NCBI RefSeq assembly: GCF_051014445.1
Contig: NW_027488365.1
Span: 2,418,001 to 2,482,000 of the forward strand
DNA length: 64,000 nucleotides
Reading direction: 5' to 3'
Origin: Colletes latitarsis
Lineage: Eukaryota; Arthropoda; Insecta; Hymenoptera; Colletidae
Position numbers and translations under genes: made by a program
The notes under the pieces: generated by a model
The model's database searches: none
The model's input: the letters and a program-made list of their open reading frames with translations, nothing else
What the model was told of the DNA's origin: nothing
In this document: in pieces, positions 51,798 to 64,000 of the stretch
How positions within the stretch are numbered: position 1 is the stretch's first letter
Layout: every line of letters begins with the position of its first letter

Positions 51798-54588
51798 ATT
51801 AAACCTGGTTTCGATCAATATTTTAGAGGATTACGCAAGTTAGGTCTGGGATAGGTCTAGGATTTGCCCTCATCAGGGTGATTCTTTCGCATATTTCTCA
51901 TACTTGATGGCTAGATCCTGGGTTTTTTTCTGGTTTGGATCACGTAGTAGTGTGGTACCACACTGAAACTGTCCATTAAACCTGGTTTCGATCAATATTT
52001 TAGAGGATAACGCAAGTTAGGTCTGGGATAGCCCTGAGATTTTCGCTCATCAGACTCATACTTTCGCATTCTTCAGATACTTGTTGAACGGATCCTGGGT
52101 TTTTTCTGGTATGGTTCACGTAGTAATGTGGTACCACACTGAAACAATCAATTAAACCAGGTCTTGATAAATATTTTAGATGATAACGCCTGTTAGGTCT
52201 GGGTTAGGTCTAGGATTTGCCCTCATCAGGCTCATACATTCGCATATTTCTCATACTTCATGGCTAGATCCTGGGCTATTTCTGGATTGGATCACGTAGT
52301 AATGTGGTACCACACTGGAACAGTCAATTAAACCTGGTTTCGATCAATATTTTAGAGGACAATGCAAGTTAGGTCTGGGTTAAGTCTGGGATTTGCCCAC
52401 ATCAGGGTCATACTTTCGCATTTTTCACATACTTGTTGAACAGATCCTGGGGTTTTTCTGGTTTGGCTCGCGCAGTAATGTGGTACCACACTGAAACAGC
52501 CCACTGTACCTGGTTTGGATCAATATTTTAGAGGATAATGCATGTTAGGTCTAGGTTAGCCCTGAGATTTTCGCTCATCAGACTCATACTTTCGCATTCT
52601 TCAGATACTTGTTGAACGGATCCTGGGTTTTTTCTGGTATGGTTCACGTAGTAATGTGGTACCACACTGAAACAATCAATTAAACCAGGTCTTGATAAAT
52701 ATTTTAGATGATAACGCATGTTAGGTCTAGGTTAGGCCTGGGATTTGCCCTCATCAGGGTCATACTTTCGCAGTTCTAACATACATGTTGACCTGATCGA
52801 GGGTTTTTTCTGCTTTGTATCACGTAGTAATGTGGTATCACAGTGAAACAGTCCACTTAACCTGGTTTGGATCAATATTTTAGAGGATAACGCATGTTAG
52901 GTCTAGGTTAGCCCTGAGATTTTCGCTCATCAGACTCATACTTTCGCATATTTCTCATACTTCATGGCTAGATCCTGGGCTATTTCTGGATTGGATCACG
53001 TAGTAATGTGGTACCACACTGGAACAGTCAATTAAACCTGGTTTCGATCAATATTTTAGAGGACAATGCAAGTTAGGTCTGGGTTAGGTCTGGGATTTGA
53101 CCTCATCAGACTCATACTTTCGCACACTTCACATACTTGTTGAACAGATCCTGGGTTTTTTCTGGTTTGGATCACGTAGTAGTGTGGTACCACACTGAAA
53201 CAGTCCATTAAACCTGGTTGCGATCAATATTTTACAGGATAACGCATGTTAGGTCTGGGTTAGGTCTAGGATTTGCCCTGATCAGGCTCATACTTTCGCG
53301 TTTTTCACATACTTGTTGAACGGATCTTGGGTTTTTTCTGGTGTGGATCACGTAGTAATGTGGTGCCACACTGAAACAATCAATTAAACCTGATCTCGAT
53401 AAATATTTTAGAGGATAACGCATGTTAGGTCTGGGTTAGGTCTAGGATTTGCCCTCATCAGGCGCATACTTTCGCATATTTCTCATACTTCATGGCTGGA
53501 TCCTGGGCTATTTCTGGATTGGAGCACGTAGTAATGTGGTACCACACTGAAACAGTCCATTAAACCTGGTTTGGATCAATATTTTTGAGGATAACGCATG
53601 TTAGGTCTAGGTTAGGCCGGGGATTTTCACTCATCAGACTCATACTTTCGCATTCTTCTGATACTTGTTGAACGTATCCTGGGTTTTTACTGGTTTGGAT
53701 CACGTAGTAATGTGGTACCATACTGAAACATTCAATTAAACCTGGTCTTGATAAATATTTTAGAGTATAATTCATGTTAGGTCTAGGTAAGGTCAGGGAT
53801 TTGCTCTCATCAGGCTCATTCTTTCGCATATTTCTCATACTTGATGGCTAGATCCTGGGCTTTTTTTGGATTGCATCACGTAGTAATGATGCACAACACT
53901 GAAGCAGTCAATTAAACCTGGTTTCCATCAATATTTTAGAGAGTAATTCATGTTAGGTCTAGGTTAGGTCAGGGATTTGCTCTCATCAGGCTCATTCTAT
54001 CGCATATTTCTCATACTTGATGGCTAGATCCTGGGCTTTTTTTGGATTGCATCACGTAGTAATGAAGTTCAACACTGAAAATGTCAATTAAACCTGGTTT
54101 CCATCAATATTTTAGAGGACAACGCATGTCAGGTCTAGGTTAGGTCTGGGATTTGCTCTCATCAGGGTCATACTGTCGCAGTTTTAACTTACTTGTTGAA
54201 CGGTTCTGGCTTTTTTCTGGTTTGGTTCACGTAGTAATGTGGTACCACACTGGAACATTCAATTAAACCTGGCCTTGATAAATATTTTAGAGGACAACGC
54301 ATGTTAGGTTTGGGTTAGGTCTAGGATTTGACCTCATCAGACTCATACTTTCGCACACTTCACATACTTGTTGAACAGATCCTGGGTTTTTTCTGGTTTG
54401 GATCACGTAGTAGTGTGGTACCACACTGAAACAGTCCATTAAACCTGGTTGCGATCAATATTTTACAGGATAACGCATGTTAGGTCTGGGTTAGGTCTAG
54501 GATTTGCCCTGATCAGGCTCATACTTTCGCGTTTTTCACATACTTGTTGAACAGATCCCGGGTTTTTTCTGGATTGGGTCACGTAGTA
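51798..54588 (+). repeat. 2.8-kb block, second copy (partner 44754-47545)
   Basis: This is a near-identical copy of 44754-47545, separated from it by about 4.25 kb of other monomers rather than adjacent. The offset changes from 7,044 to 7,043 after a 1-bp loss near 54203, where GAACGGTTCTGG replaces GAACGGATCCTGG and destroys the BamHI site. At 54589 it joins a D-like continuation (GTAGTAAAGTGGCACC), a junction that also appears at 57757. Confidence 0.82.
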
Positions 54589-57500
54589 AAGTGGCACCAC
54601 ACTGAAGCAGTCCATTAAACCTGGTTTGGATCAATATTTTTGAGGATAACGCATGTTAGGTTTGGGTTAGGTCTAGGATTTGCCCTCGTCAGGCTCAAAC
54701 TTTCGCATATTTCTCATACTTCATGGCTAGATCCTGGGCTGTTTCAGGAATGCATAACGGAGTATTGTGGTACCACACTGAAACATTCAAATAAACCTGG
54801 TCATGATAAATATCTTAGAGGATAACGCATGTTAGGTTTGGGTTAGGTTTAGGATTTGCCCACATCAGGCTCATACTTTCCCATATTTCTCATACTTCAT
54901 GGCTAGATCCTGGGCTGTTTCTGGATTGTATCACGTAGCAATGTGGTACCACGCTGAAACAGTCAATTAAACCTTGTATCGATCAATATTTTAGAGGAAA
55001 ACGCAAGTTAGGTCTGGGATAGGTCTGGGATTCGCCCTCATCAGGCTCATACTTTCGCACACTTCACATACTCGTTTAACAGATCCTGGGTTTTCTCTGG
55101 TTTGGATCACGAAGTAGTGAGGTACCACACTGAAACAGTCCATTAAACCTGGTTTCGCTCAATATTTTAGAAGATAACGCATGTTAGGTCTAGGTTAGGC
55201 CTGGGATATGCCCTCATCAGGGTCATACTTTCGCAGTTTTAACATACATGTTGACCTGATCGAGGGTTTTTTCTGCTTTGGATCACGTAGTAAAGTTGTA
55301 TCACACTGAAGCTGTCCATTAAACCTGGTTTGGATCAATATTTTAGAGGATAACGCATGTTAGGTTTGGGTTAGGTCTAGGATTTGCCCTCGTCAGGCTC
55401 ATACTTTCGCATATTTCTCATACTTCATGGCTAGATCCTGGGCTGTTTCAGGATTGTATCACGTAGTAACGTGGTACCACGCTGAAAGAGTCAATTAAAC
55501 CTGGTTTCGATCAATATTTTAGAGGATAACGCAAGTTAGGTCTGGGATAGGTCTAGGATTCGCCTTCATCAGGCTCATACTTTCGCGTTTTTCACATATT
55601 TGTTGAACTGATCCTGGGTTTTTTCTGGTTTGGTTCACGTAGTAATGTGGTACCACACTGAAACAGTCCATTAAACCTGGTTTCGCTCAATATTTTAGAA
55701 GATAACGCATGTTAGGTATAGGTTTGGCCTGGGATTTGCCCTCATCAGGGTCATACTTTCGCAGTTTTAACATGCATGTTGACCTGATCGAGGGTTTTTT
55801 CTGCTTTGGATCACGTAGTAAAGTGGTACCACACTAAAACAGTCAATTAAACCTGGTTTCGATCAATATTTTAGAGGATTACGCAAGTTAGGTCTGGGAT
55901 AGGTCTAGGATTTGCCCTCATCAGGGTGATTCTTTCGCATATTTCTCATACTTGATGGCTAGATCCTGGGCTTTTTCTGGATTGCATCACGTAGTATTGT
56001 GGTACCACACTGAAACAGTCGATTAAACCAGGTTTCGATCAATATTTTTGAGGATAACGCATGTTAGGTCTACGCTAGGCCTGGGATTTACACTCATCAG
56101 ACTCATACTTTCGCATTCTTCACATACTTGTTGAACGGATCTTGGGTTTTTTCTGGTGTGGATCACGTAGTAATGTGGTACCACACTGAAACAATCAATT
56201 AAACCTGGTCTTGATAAATATTTTAGAGGATAACGCATGTTAGGTCTGGGTTAGGTCTAGTATTTGCCCTCATCAGGCTCATACTTTCGCATATTTTTCA
56301 TACTTCAAGGCTGGATCCTGGGCTGTTTCAGGATTGTATCACGTAGTAACGTGGTACCACGCTGAAAGAGTCAATTAAACCTGGTTTCGATCAATATTTT
56401 AGAGGATAACGCAAGTTAGGTCTGGGATAGCCCTGAGATTTTCGCTCATCAGACTCATACTTTCGCATTCTTCAGATACTTGTTGAACGGATCCTGGGTT
56501 TTTTCTGGTATCGTTCACGTAGTAATGTGGTACCACACTGAAACAATCAATTAAACCAGGTCTTGATAAATATTTTAGATGATAACGCATGTTAGGTCTA
56601 GGTTAGGCCTGGGATTTGCCCTCATCAGGGTCATACTTTCGCAGTTCTAACATACATGTTGACCTGATCGAGGGTTTTTTCTGCTTTGTATCACGTAGTA
56701 AAGTGGTATCACAGTGAAACAGTCCACTTAACCTGGTTTGGATCAATATTTTAGAGGATAACGCATGTTAGGTCTAGGTTAGCCCTGAGAATTTCGCTCA
56801 TCAGACTCATACTTTCGCATATTTCTCATACTTCATGGCTAGATCCTGGGCTATTTCTGGATTGGATCACGTAGTAATGTGGTACCACACTGGAACAGTC
56901 AATTAAACCTGGTTTCGATCAATATTTTAGAGGACAATGCAAGTTAGGTCTGGGTTAGGTCTGGGATTTGCCCACATCAGGGTCATACTTTCGCATTTTT
57001 CACATACTTGTTGAACAGATCCTGGGTTTTTTCTGGTTTGGATCGCGCAGTAATGTGGTACCACACTGAAACAGCCCACTGAACCTGGTTTGGATCAATA
57101 TTTTTGAGGATAACGCATGTTAGGTCTAGGTTAGGCCTGGGATTTGCCCTCATCAGGCTCATACTTTCGCATATTTCTTATACTTCATGGATAGATCCTG
57201 GGCTATTTCTGGATTGGATCACATAGTAATGTGGTACCACACTGAAACAGCCGATTAAACCAGGTTTCGATCAATATTTTTGAGGATAACGCATGTTAGG
57301 TCTAGGTTAGGCCTGGGATTTTCACTCATCAGACTCATTCTTTCGCATTCTTCACATACTTGTTGAACGAATCCTGGGGTTTTACTGGATTCGATCACGT
57401 AGTAATGTGGTACCACACTGAAACAGTCAATTAAACCTGGTTTCGATCAATATTTTAGAGAATAGTTCATGTTAGGTCTAGGTTAGGTCTGGGATTTGCT

Positions 57501-60500
57501 CTCATCAGGCTCATTCTTTCGCATATTTCTCATACTTGATGGCTAGATCCTGGGCTTTTTCTGGATTGCATCACGCAGTAATGAAGTACAACACTGAAAC
57601 AGTCAATTAAACCTGGTTTCGATCAATATTTTAGAGAATAATTCATGTAAGGTCTAGGTTAGGCCTGGGATTTGCCCTCATCAGGGTCATACTTTCGCAG
57701 TTTTAGCATACATGTTGACCTGATCGAGGGTTTTTTCTGCTTTGGATCACGTAGTAAAGTGGCACCACACTGAAGCAGTCCATTAAACCTGGTTTGGATC
57801 AATATTTTAGAGGATAACGCATGTTAGGTTTGGGTTAGGTCTAGGATTTGCCCTCGTCAGGCTCAAACTTTCGCATGTTAGGTCTAGGTTAGGCCTGGGA
57901 TTTGCCCACATCAGGCTCATACTTTCCCATATTTCTCATACTTCATGGCTAGATCCTGGGCTGTTTCTGGATTGTATCACGTAGCAATGTGGTACCACGC
58001 TGAAACAGTCAATTAAACCTTGTTTCGATCAATATTTTAGAGGAAAACGCAAGTTAGGTCTGGGATAGGTCTGGGATTCGCCCTCATCAGGCTCATACTT
58101 TCGCACACTTCACATACTCGTTTAACAGATCCTGGGTTTTCTCTGGTTTGGATCACGAAGTAGTGAGGTACCACACTGAAACAGTCCATTAAACCTGGTT
58201 TCGCTCAATATTTTAGAAGATAACGCATGTTAGGTGCAGGTTAGGCCTGGGATTTGCCCTCATCAGGGTCATACTTTCGCAGTTTTAACATGCATGTTGA
58301 CCTGATCGAGGGTTTTTTCTGCTTTGGATCACGTAGTAAAGTGGTACCACACTAAAACGGTCAATTAAACCTGGTTTCGATCAATATTTTAGAGGATAAC
58401 GCAAGTTAGGTCTGGGACAGGTCTAGGGTTTGCCCTCATCAGGCTCATTCTTTCGCATATTTCTCATACTTGATGGCTAGATCCTGGGCTTTTTCTGGAT
58501 TGCATCACGTAGTATTGTGGTACCACACTGAAACAGTCGATTAAACCTGGTTTCGCTCAATATTTTAGAAGATAACGCATGTTAGGTCTAGGTTAGGCCT
58601 GGGATTTGCCCTCATCAGGGTCATACTTTCGCAGTTTTAACATGCATGTTGACCTGATCGAGGGTTTTTTCTGCTTTGGATCACGTAGTAAAGTGGTACC
58701 ACACTAAAACGGTCAATTAAACCTGGTTTCCATCAATATCTTAGAGGACAGTGCAAGTTAGGTCTGGGGTAGGTCTGGGATTTGCCCACATCAGGCTCAT
58801 ACTTTCGCGTTTTTCACATACTTGTCGAACAGATCCTGGGTTTTTTCTGGTTTGGATCACGTAGTAGTGTGGTACCACACTGAACCAGTCCATTAAACCT
58901 GGTTTGGATCAACATTTTAGAGGATAACGCATGTTAAGTCTAGGTTAGGTCTGGGATTTTCACTCATCAGACTCATACTTTCGCATTCTTCACATACTTG
59001 TTGAACGGATCCTGGGTTTTTTCTGGTTTGGATAACGTAGTAATGTGGGACCACACTGAAACAATCAATTAAACCTGGTCTTGATAAATATTTTAGAGGA
59101 TAACGCATGTTAGGTCTGGGATAGGTCTGGGATTTGCCCTCATCAGGCTCATACTTTCGCGTTTTTCACATACTTGTTGAACAGATCCTGGGTTTTTTCT
59201 GGTTTGGGTCACGTAGTAGTGTGGTACCACACTGAAACAGTCGATTAAACGTGGTTTCGATCAATATTTTTGAGGATAACGCATGTTAGGTCTAGGTTAG
59301 GCCGGGGATTTTCACTCATCAGACTCATACTTTCGCATTCTTCACATACTTGTTGAACGGATCCTGGGTTTTTGCTGGTTTGGATCACGTAGTAATGTGG
59401 TACCACACTGAAACATTCAATTAAACCTGGTCTTGATAAATATTTTAGAGGATAACGCATGTTAGGTCTGGGTTAGGTCTAGGATTTGCCCTCATCAGGC
59501 TCATACTTTCGCATGATTCTCATACTTCATGGCTGGATCCTGGGCTATTTCTGGATTGGATCACGTAGTAATGTGGTACCACACTGAAACAGTCAATTAA
59601 ACCTGGTTTTGATGAATATTTTAGAGAATAATTCATGTTAGGTCTAGGTTAGGCCTGGGATTTGCTCTCATCAGGCTCATTCTTTCGCATATTTCTCATA
59701 CTACATGGCTAGATCCTGGGCATTTTCTGGATTGCATCACGTAGTAATGAAGTACAACACTGGAACACTCAATTAAACCTGGTTTCGATCAATATTATTG
59801 AGGATAACGCATGTTAGGTCCAGGTTAGGCCTGGGATTTTCACTCATCAGACTCATACTTTCGCATTCTTCACATACTTGTTGAACGGATCTTGGGTTTT
59901 TTCTGGTGTGGATCACGTAGTAATGTGGTACCACACTGAAACAATCAATTAAACCTGATCTCGATAAATATTTTAGAGGATAACGCATGTTAGGTCTGGG
60001 TTAGGTCTAGGATTTGCCCTCATCAGGCGCATACTTTCGCATATTTCTCATACTTCATGGCTGGATCCTGGGCTATTTCTGGATTGGAGCACGTAGTAAT
60101 ATGGTACCACACTGAAACTGTCCATTAAACCTGGTTTGGATCAATATTTTAGAGGATAATGCATGTTAGGTCTAGGTTAGCCCTGAGATTTTCGCTCGTC
60201 AGACTCATACTTTCGCATTCCTCAGATACTTGTTGAACGGATCCTGGGTTTTTTCTGGTATGGTTCACGTAGTAATGTGGTACCACACTGAAACAATCAA
60301 TTAAACCATGTCTTGATAAATATTTTAGATGATGACGCCTGTTAGGTCTGGGTTAGGTCTAGGATTTGCCCTCATCAGGCTCATACTTTCGCATATTTCT
60401 CATACTTCATGGCTAGATCCTGGGCTATTTCTGGATTGGATCACGTAGTAATGTGGCACCACACTGGAACAGTCAATTAAACCTGGTTTCGATCAATATT

Positions 60501-63500
60501 TTAGAGGACAATGCAAGTTAGGTCTGGGTTAGGTCTGGGATTTGCCCACATCAGGGTCATACTTTCGCATTTTTTCACATACTTGTTGAACAGATCCTGG
60601 GGTTTTTCTGGTTTGGCTCGCGCAGTAATGTGGTACCACACTGAAACAGCCCACTGAACCTGGTTTGGATCAATATATTAGAGGATAATGCATGTTAGGT
60701 CTAGGTTAGCCCTGAGATTTTCGCTCATCAGACTCATACTTTCGCATTCTTCAGATACTTGTTGAACGGATCCTGGGTTTTTTCTGGTATGGTTCACGTA
60801 GTAATGTGGTACCACACTGAAACAATCAATTAAACCAGGTCTTGATAAATATTTTAGATGATAACGCATGTTAGGTCTAGGTTAGGCCTGGGATTTGCCC
60901 TCATCAGGGTCATACTTTCGCAGTTCTAACATACATGTTGACCTGATCGAGGGTTTTTTCTGCTTTGTATCACGTAGTAAAGTGGTATCACAGTGAAACA
61001 GTCCACTTAACCTGGTTTGGATCAATATTTTAGAGGATAACGCATGTTAGGTCTAGGTTAGCCCTGAGATTTTCGCTCATCAGACTCATACTTTCGCATA
61101 TTTCTCATACTTCATGGCTAGATCCTGGGCTATTTCTGGATTGGATCACGTAGTAATGTGGTACCACACTGGAACAGTCAATTAAACCTGGTTTCGATCA
61201 ATATTTTAGAGGACAATGCAAGTTAGGTCTGGGTTAGGTCTGGGATTTGCCCACATCAGGGTCATACTTTCGCATTTTTCACATACTTGTTGAACAGATC
61301 CTGGGTTTTTTCTGGTTTGGATCGCGCAGTAATGTGGTACCACACTGAAACAGCCCACTCAACCTGGTTTGGATCAATATTTTTGAGGATAACGCATGTT
61401 AGGTCTAGGTTAGGCCTGGGATTTGCCCTCATCAGGCTCATACTTTCGCATATTTCTTATACTTCATGGATAGATCCTGGGCTATTTCTGGATTGGATCA
61501 CATAGTAATGTGGTACCACACTGAAACATTCGATTAAACCAGGTTTCGATCAATATTTTTGAGGATAACGCATGTTAGGTCTAGGTTAGGCCTGGGATTT
61601 TCACTCATCAGACTCATTCTTTCGCATTCTTCACATACTTGTTGAACGAATCCTGGGGTTTTACTGGATTCGATCACGTAGTAATGTGGTACCACACTGA
61701 AACAGTCAATTAAACCTGGTTTCGATCAATATTTTAGAGAATAATTCATGTTAGGTCTAGGTTAGGTCTGGGATTTGCTCTCATCAGGCTCATTCTTTCG
61801 CATATTTCTCATACTTGATGGCTAGATCCTGGGCTTTTTCTGGATTGCATCACGTAGTAATGAAGTACAACACTGAAACAGTCAATTAAACCTGGTTTCG
61901 ATCAATATTTTAGAGAATAATTCATGTAAGGTCTAGGTTAGGCCTGGGATTTGCCCTCATCAGGGTCATACTTTCGCAGTTCTAACATACATGTTGACCT
62001 GATCGAGGGTTTTTTCTGCTTTGTATCACGTAGTAAAGTGGTACCACACTGAAACAGTCCACTAAACCTGGTTTGGATCAATATTTTAGAGGATAATGCA
62101 TGTTAGGTCTAGGTTAGCCCTGAGATTTTCGCTCGTCAGACTCATACTTTCGCATTCCTCAGATACTTGTTGAACGGAACCTGGGTTTTTTCTGGTATGG
62201 TTCACGTAGTAATGTGGTACCACACTGAAACAATCAATTAAACCAGGTCTTGATATTTTAGATGATAACGCATGTTAGGTCTAGGTTAGGCCTGGGATTT
62301 GCCCTCATCAGGCTCATACTTTCGCATATTTCTCATACTTCATGGCTAGATCCTGGGCTATTTCTGGATTGGATCACGTAGTAATGTGGTACCACACTGA
62401 AACAATCAATTAAACCTGGTCTTGATATATATTTTAGAGGATAACGCATGTTAGGTCTGGGATAGGTCTAGGATTTGCTCTCGTCAGGCTCATACTTTCG
62501 CATATTTCTCATACCTCATGGCTAGATCCTGGGCTATTTCTGGATTGGATCACGTAGTAATGTGGTACCACACTGAAACAGTCAATTAAACCTGGTTTCG
62601 ATCAATATTTTAGAGGATAACGCAAGTTAGGTCTGGGATAGGTCTGGGATTTGCCCTCATCAGGCTCATACTTTCGCGTATTTTACATACTTGTTGAACA
62701 GATCCTGGGTTTCTTTCTGGCTTGGATCACGTAGTAGTGTGGTACCACACTGAAACTGTCCATTAAACCTGGTTTCGATCAATATTTTTGAGGATAACGC
62801 ATGTCAGGTCTAGGTTAGGTCTGGGATTTGCTCTCATCAGGGTCATACTGTCGCAGTTTTAACTTACTTGTTGAACGGATCCTGGCTTTTTTCTGGTTTG
62901 GTTCACGTAGTAATGTGGTACCACACTGGAACATTCAATTAAACCTGGCCTTGATAAATATTTTAGAGGATAACGCATGTTAGGTTTGGGTTAGGTCTAG
63001 GATTTGACCTCATCAGACTCATACTTTCGCGTTTTTCACATACTTGTTGAACAGATCCTGGGTTTTTTCTGGTTTGGATCACGTAGTAGTGTGGTACCAC
63101 ACTGAAACAGTCCATTAAACCTGGTTGCGATCAATATTTTACAGGATAACGCATGTTAGGTCTGGGTTAGGTCTAGGATTTGCCCTGATCAGGCTCATAC
63201 TTTCGCGTTTTTCACATACTTGTTGAACAGATCCCGGGTTTTTTCTGGATTGGGTCACGTAGTAGTGTGGTACCACACTGAAACAGTCGATTAAACCTGG
63301 TTTCGAACAATATTTTTGAGGATAACGCATGTTTGGTCTGGGTTAGGTCTAGGATTTCCCTCATCAGGCTCATTCTTTCGCATATTTCTCAAACTTGATG
63401 GCTAGATCCTGGGCTTTTTCTGGATTGCATCACGTAGTAATGTGGGACCACACTGAAACAGTCAATTAAACCTGGTTTCGATCAATATATTAGAGAATAA

Positions 63501-64000
63501 TTCAAGTTAGGTCTAGGTTAGGTCTGGGATTTGCTCTCATCAGGCTCATTCTTTCGCATATTTCTCATACTTGATGGCTAGATCCTGGGCTTTTTCTGGA
63601 TTGCATCACGTAGTAATGTGGGACCACACTGAAACAGTCAATTATCCCTGGTTTCGATCAATATATTAGAGAATAATTCAAGTTAGGTCTAGGTTAGATC
63701 TGGGATTTGCTCTCATCAGGCTCATTCTTTCGCATATTTCTCATACTTGATGGCTAGATCCTGGGCTTTTTCTGGATTGCATCACGTAGTAATGAAGTAC
63801 AACACTGAAACAGTCAATTAAACCTGGTTTCCATCAATATCTTGGAGGACAACGCAAGTTAGGTCTGGGATAGGTCTGGGATTTGCCCACATCAGGCTCA
63901 TACTTTCGCGTTTTTCACATACTTGTTGAACAGATCCTGGGTTTTTTCTGGTTTGGATCACGTAGTAGTGTGGTACCACACTGAACCAGTCCATTAAACC
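54589..64000 (+). repeat. Terminal mosaic segment with several duplicated blocks
   Basis: This stretch holds about 53 monomers. 54581-55190 pairs with 57749-58236 (see the truncated monomer). About 56427-57700 pairs with 60706-61979 at 4,279 bp, which is 24 monomers plus 55 bp because the truncated monomer lies between. 62800-63878 pairs with 47081-48159 at 15,719 bp. A 4-bp loss near 62254 (CTTGATATTTTAG for CTTGATAAATATTTTAG) is private. The array continues past the window end. Confidence 0.72.
57744..57973 (+). repeat. Truncated/chimeric monomer (230 bp, 122-bp deletion)
   Basis: The landmark-to-landmark distance is 230 bp instead of 176. At 57872-57876, CGCAT of an E half (CAAACTTTCGCAT) runs straight into GTTAGGTCTAGG of a following unit. 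The related copy at 54576-54927 keeps two full monomers there. It has CGCAT at 54704-54708 and again at 54826-54830, exactly 122 bp apart. Deleting one CGCAT plus the sequence between gives the 57.87-kb junction. Left of the junction the copies are 3,168 bp apart (18 monomers); right of it, 3,046 bp. This is the only large register break I found. Confidence 0.88.

Larger units (their letters stand above)
1..64000 (+). repeat. Tandem satellite array, ~176-bp monomer, ~363 copies
   Basis: The landmark GGATCAC or its variants (GGATCGC, GCATCAC, GTATCAC, GGAGCAC, GGGTCAC) starts at 1, 177, 353, 529 and 705, and about every 176 bases up to 63955. All monomers I followed have the same orientation; the strand given is arbitrary. 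The array runs through both window ends. No unique sequence, transposon or unrelated stretch over 50 bp was seen, so every long gene-free stretch here is satellite. Register drift is small: about 0 bp at 4.2 kb, +2 at 8.6 kb, +14 at 20.3 kb and +15 at 57.7 kb. It then jumps by 54 bp at a partial monomer. A nucleosome-sized unit and long homogeneous arrays are typical of eukaryotic centromeric or pericentromeric satellites. I do not recognise the family. The centromeric role is inferred from structure only. Confidence 0.97.

Noticed and set aside
62250..62262. 4-bp deletion in one monomer (CTTGATATTTTAG)
   Set aside because: It is a private small indel with no wider pattern; noted only as part of the register count.
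1..64000. CENP-B box
   Set aside because: I looked for the core pattern TTCG-N4-A-N2-CGGG on both strands by eye. The TTTCGATCAATATTT and CCCGGG contexts do not fit. A motif scan could confirm this.
1..64000. CRISPR array
   Set aside because: Period is 176 bp with similarity along the entire unit. There are no short identical repeats separated by unique spacers and no cas genes.
1..64000. Inverted monomers or an orientation switch
   Set aside because: In every line read, the landmarks GGATCAC, GTGGTACCAC, GATAACGCATG and ATACTTTCGC appear on the plus strand in the same order. No reverse-oriented unit was seen.
1..64000. Transposon or retroelement insertion
   Set aside because: No stretch departs from the monomer pattern. 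The only unit of odd length is explained by a 122-bp deletion between monomers.

Overview
The whole 64-kb window is one uninterrupted tandem array of a satellite DNA with a repeat unit of about 176 bp. I found no gene, RNA gene, transposon, CRISPR array or unique sequence. Every monomer I followed points the same way. A landmark (GGATCAC or its variants) at position 1 recurs at 177, 353, 529, 705 and so on, and is last seen at 63955. That is about 363 full periods. The only large register break is one 54-bp partial monomer near 57.8 kb. All other indels add up to about +12 bp. GC is about 41%, hand-counted on one composite monomer.

This points to a eukaryotic chromosome in satellite heterochromatin, most likely centromeric or pericentromeric. 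The unit is nucleosome-sized, the array is homogeneous and head-to-tail, and it carries higher-order duplications. I do not recognise the monomer as a named family such as primate alpha satellite or Arabidopsis 178/180-bp, so I name no species or kingdom. The centromeric role is inference.

Monomer anatomy, counted from GGATCAC: a 12-16 bp perfect palindrome centred on GGTACC (about 15-26); an AT-rich segment with CAATATTTTAG (about 56-70); an 11-bp motif (TTAGGTCTRGG type) present twice in direct tandem (about 81-102); a variable half (about 103-165) that defines at least six subfamilies, here called A-F; and a T-tract (about 163-170). Subfamilies are interspersed without a simple repeating order.

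Layout: 1-8.67 kb is a mosaic with older duplicated blocks. 8.67-11.18 kb holds a 1,410-bp-offset duplication. 11.18-15.53 kb is the least internally duplicated part. 15.53-21.95 kb has nested duplications (529, 1,586 and 4,936/4,407 bp offsets). 22.7-25.5 kb holds blocks shared with 43.5 and 58.2 kb. 25.5-33.7 kb is a region of related 13- to 30-monomer duplications. 32.28-39.32 kb is a clean 3,518-bp (20-monomer) tandem duplication. 39.3-44.75 kb is a mosaic of the same blocks. 44.75-47.55 and 51.80-54.59 kb are a 2.8-kb pair. 47.55-51.8 kb includes a small local amplification. 54.6-64 kb contains further copies and the one truncated monomer.

There are no genes to work together. The many 60-92-codon open frames, mostly on the minus strand, come from the repeat itself. 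The biology here is satellite evolution: unequal exchange, segmental copying and preservation or loss of a dyad-symmetric motif. Duplication boundaries and identities come from comparing selected lines by eye, not from a full alignment.
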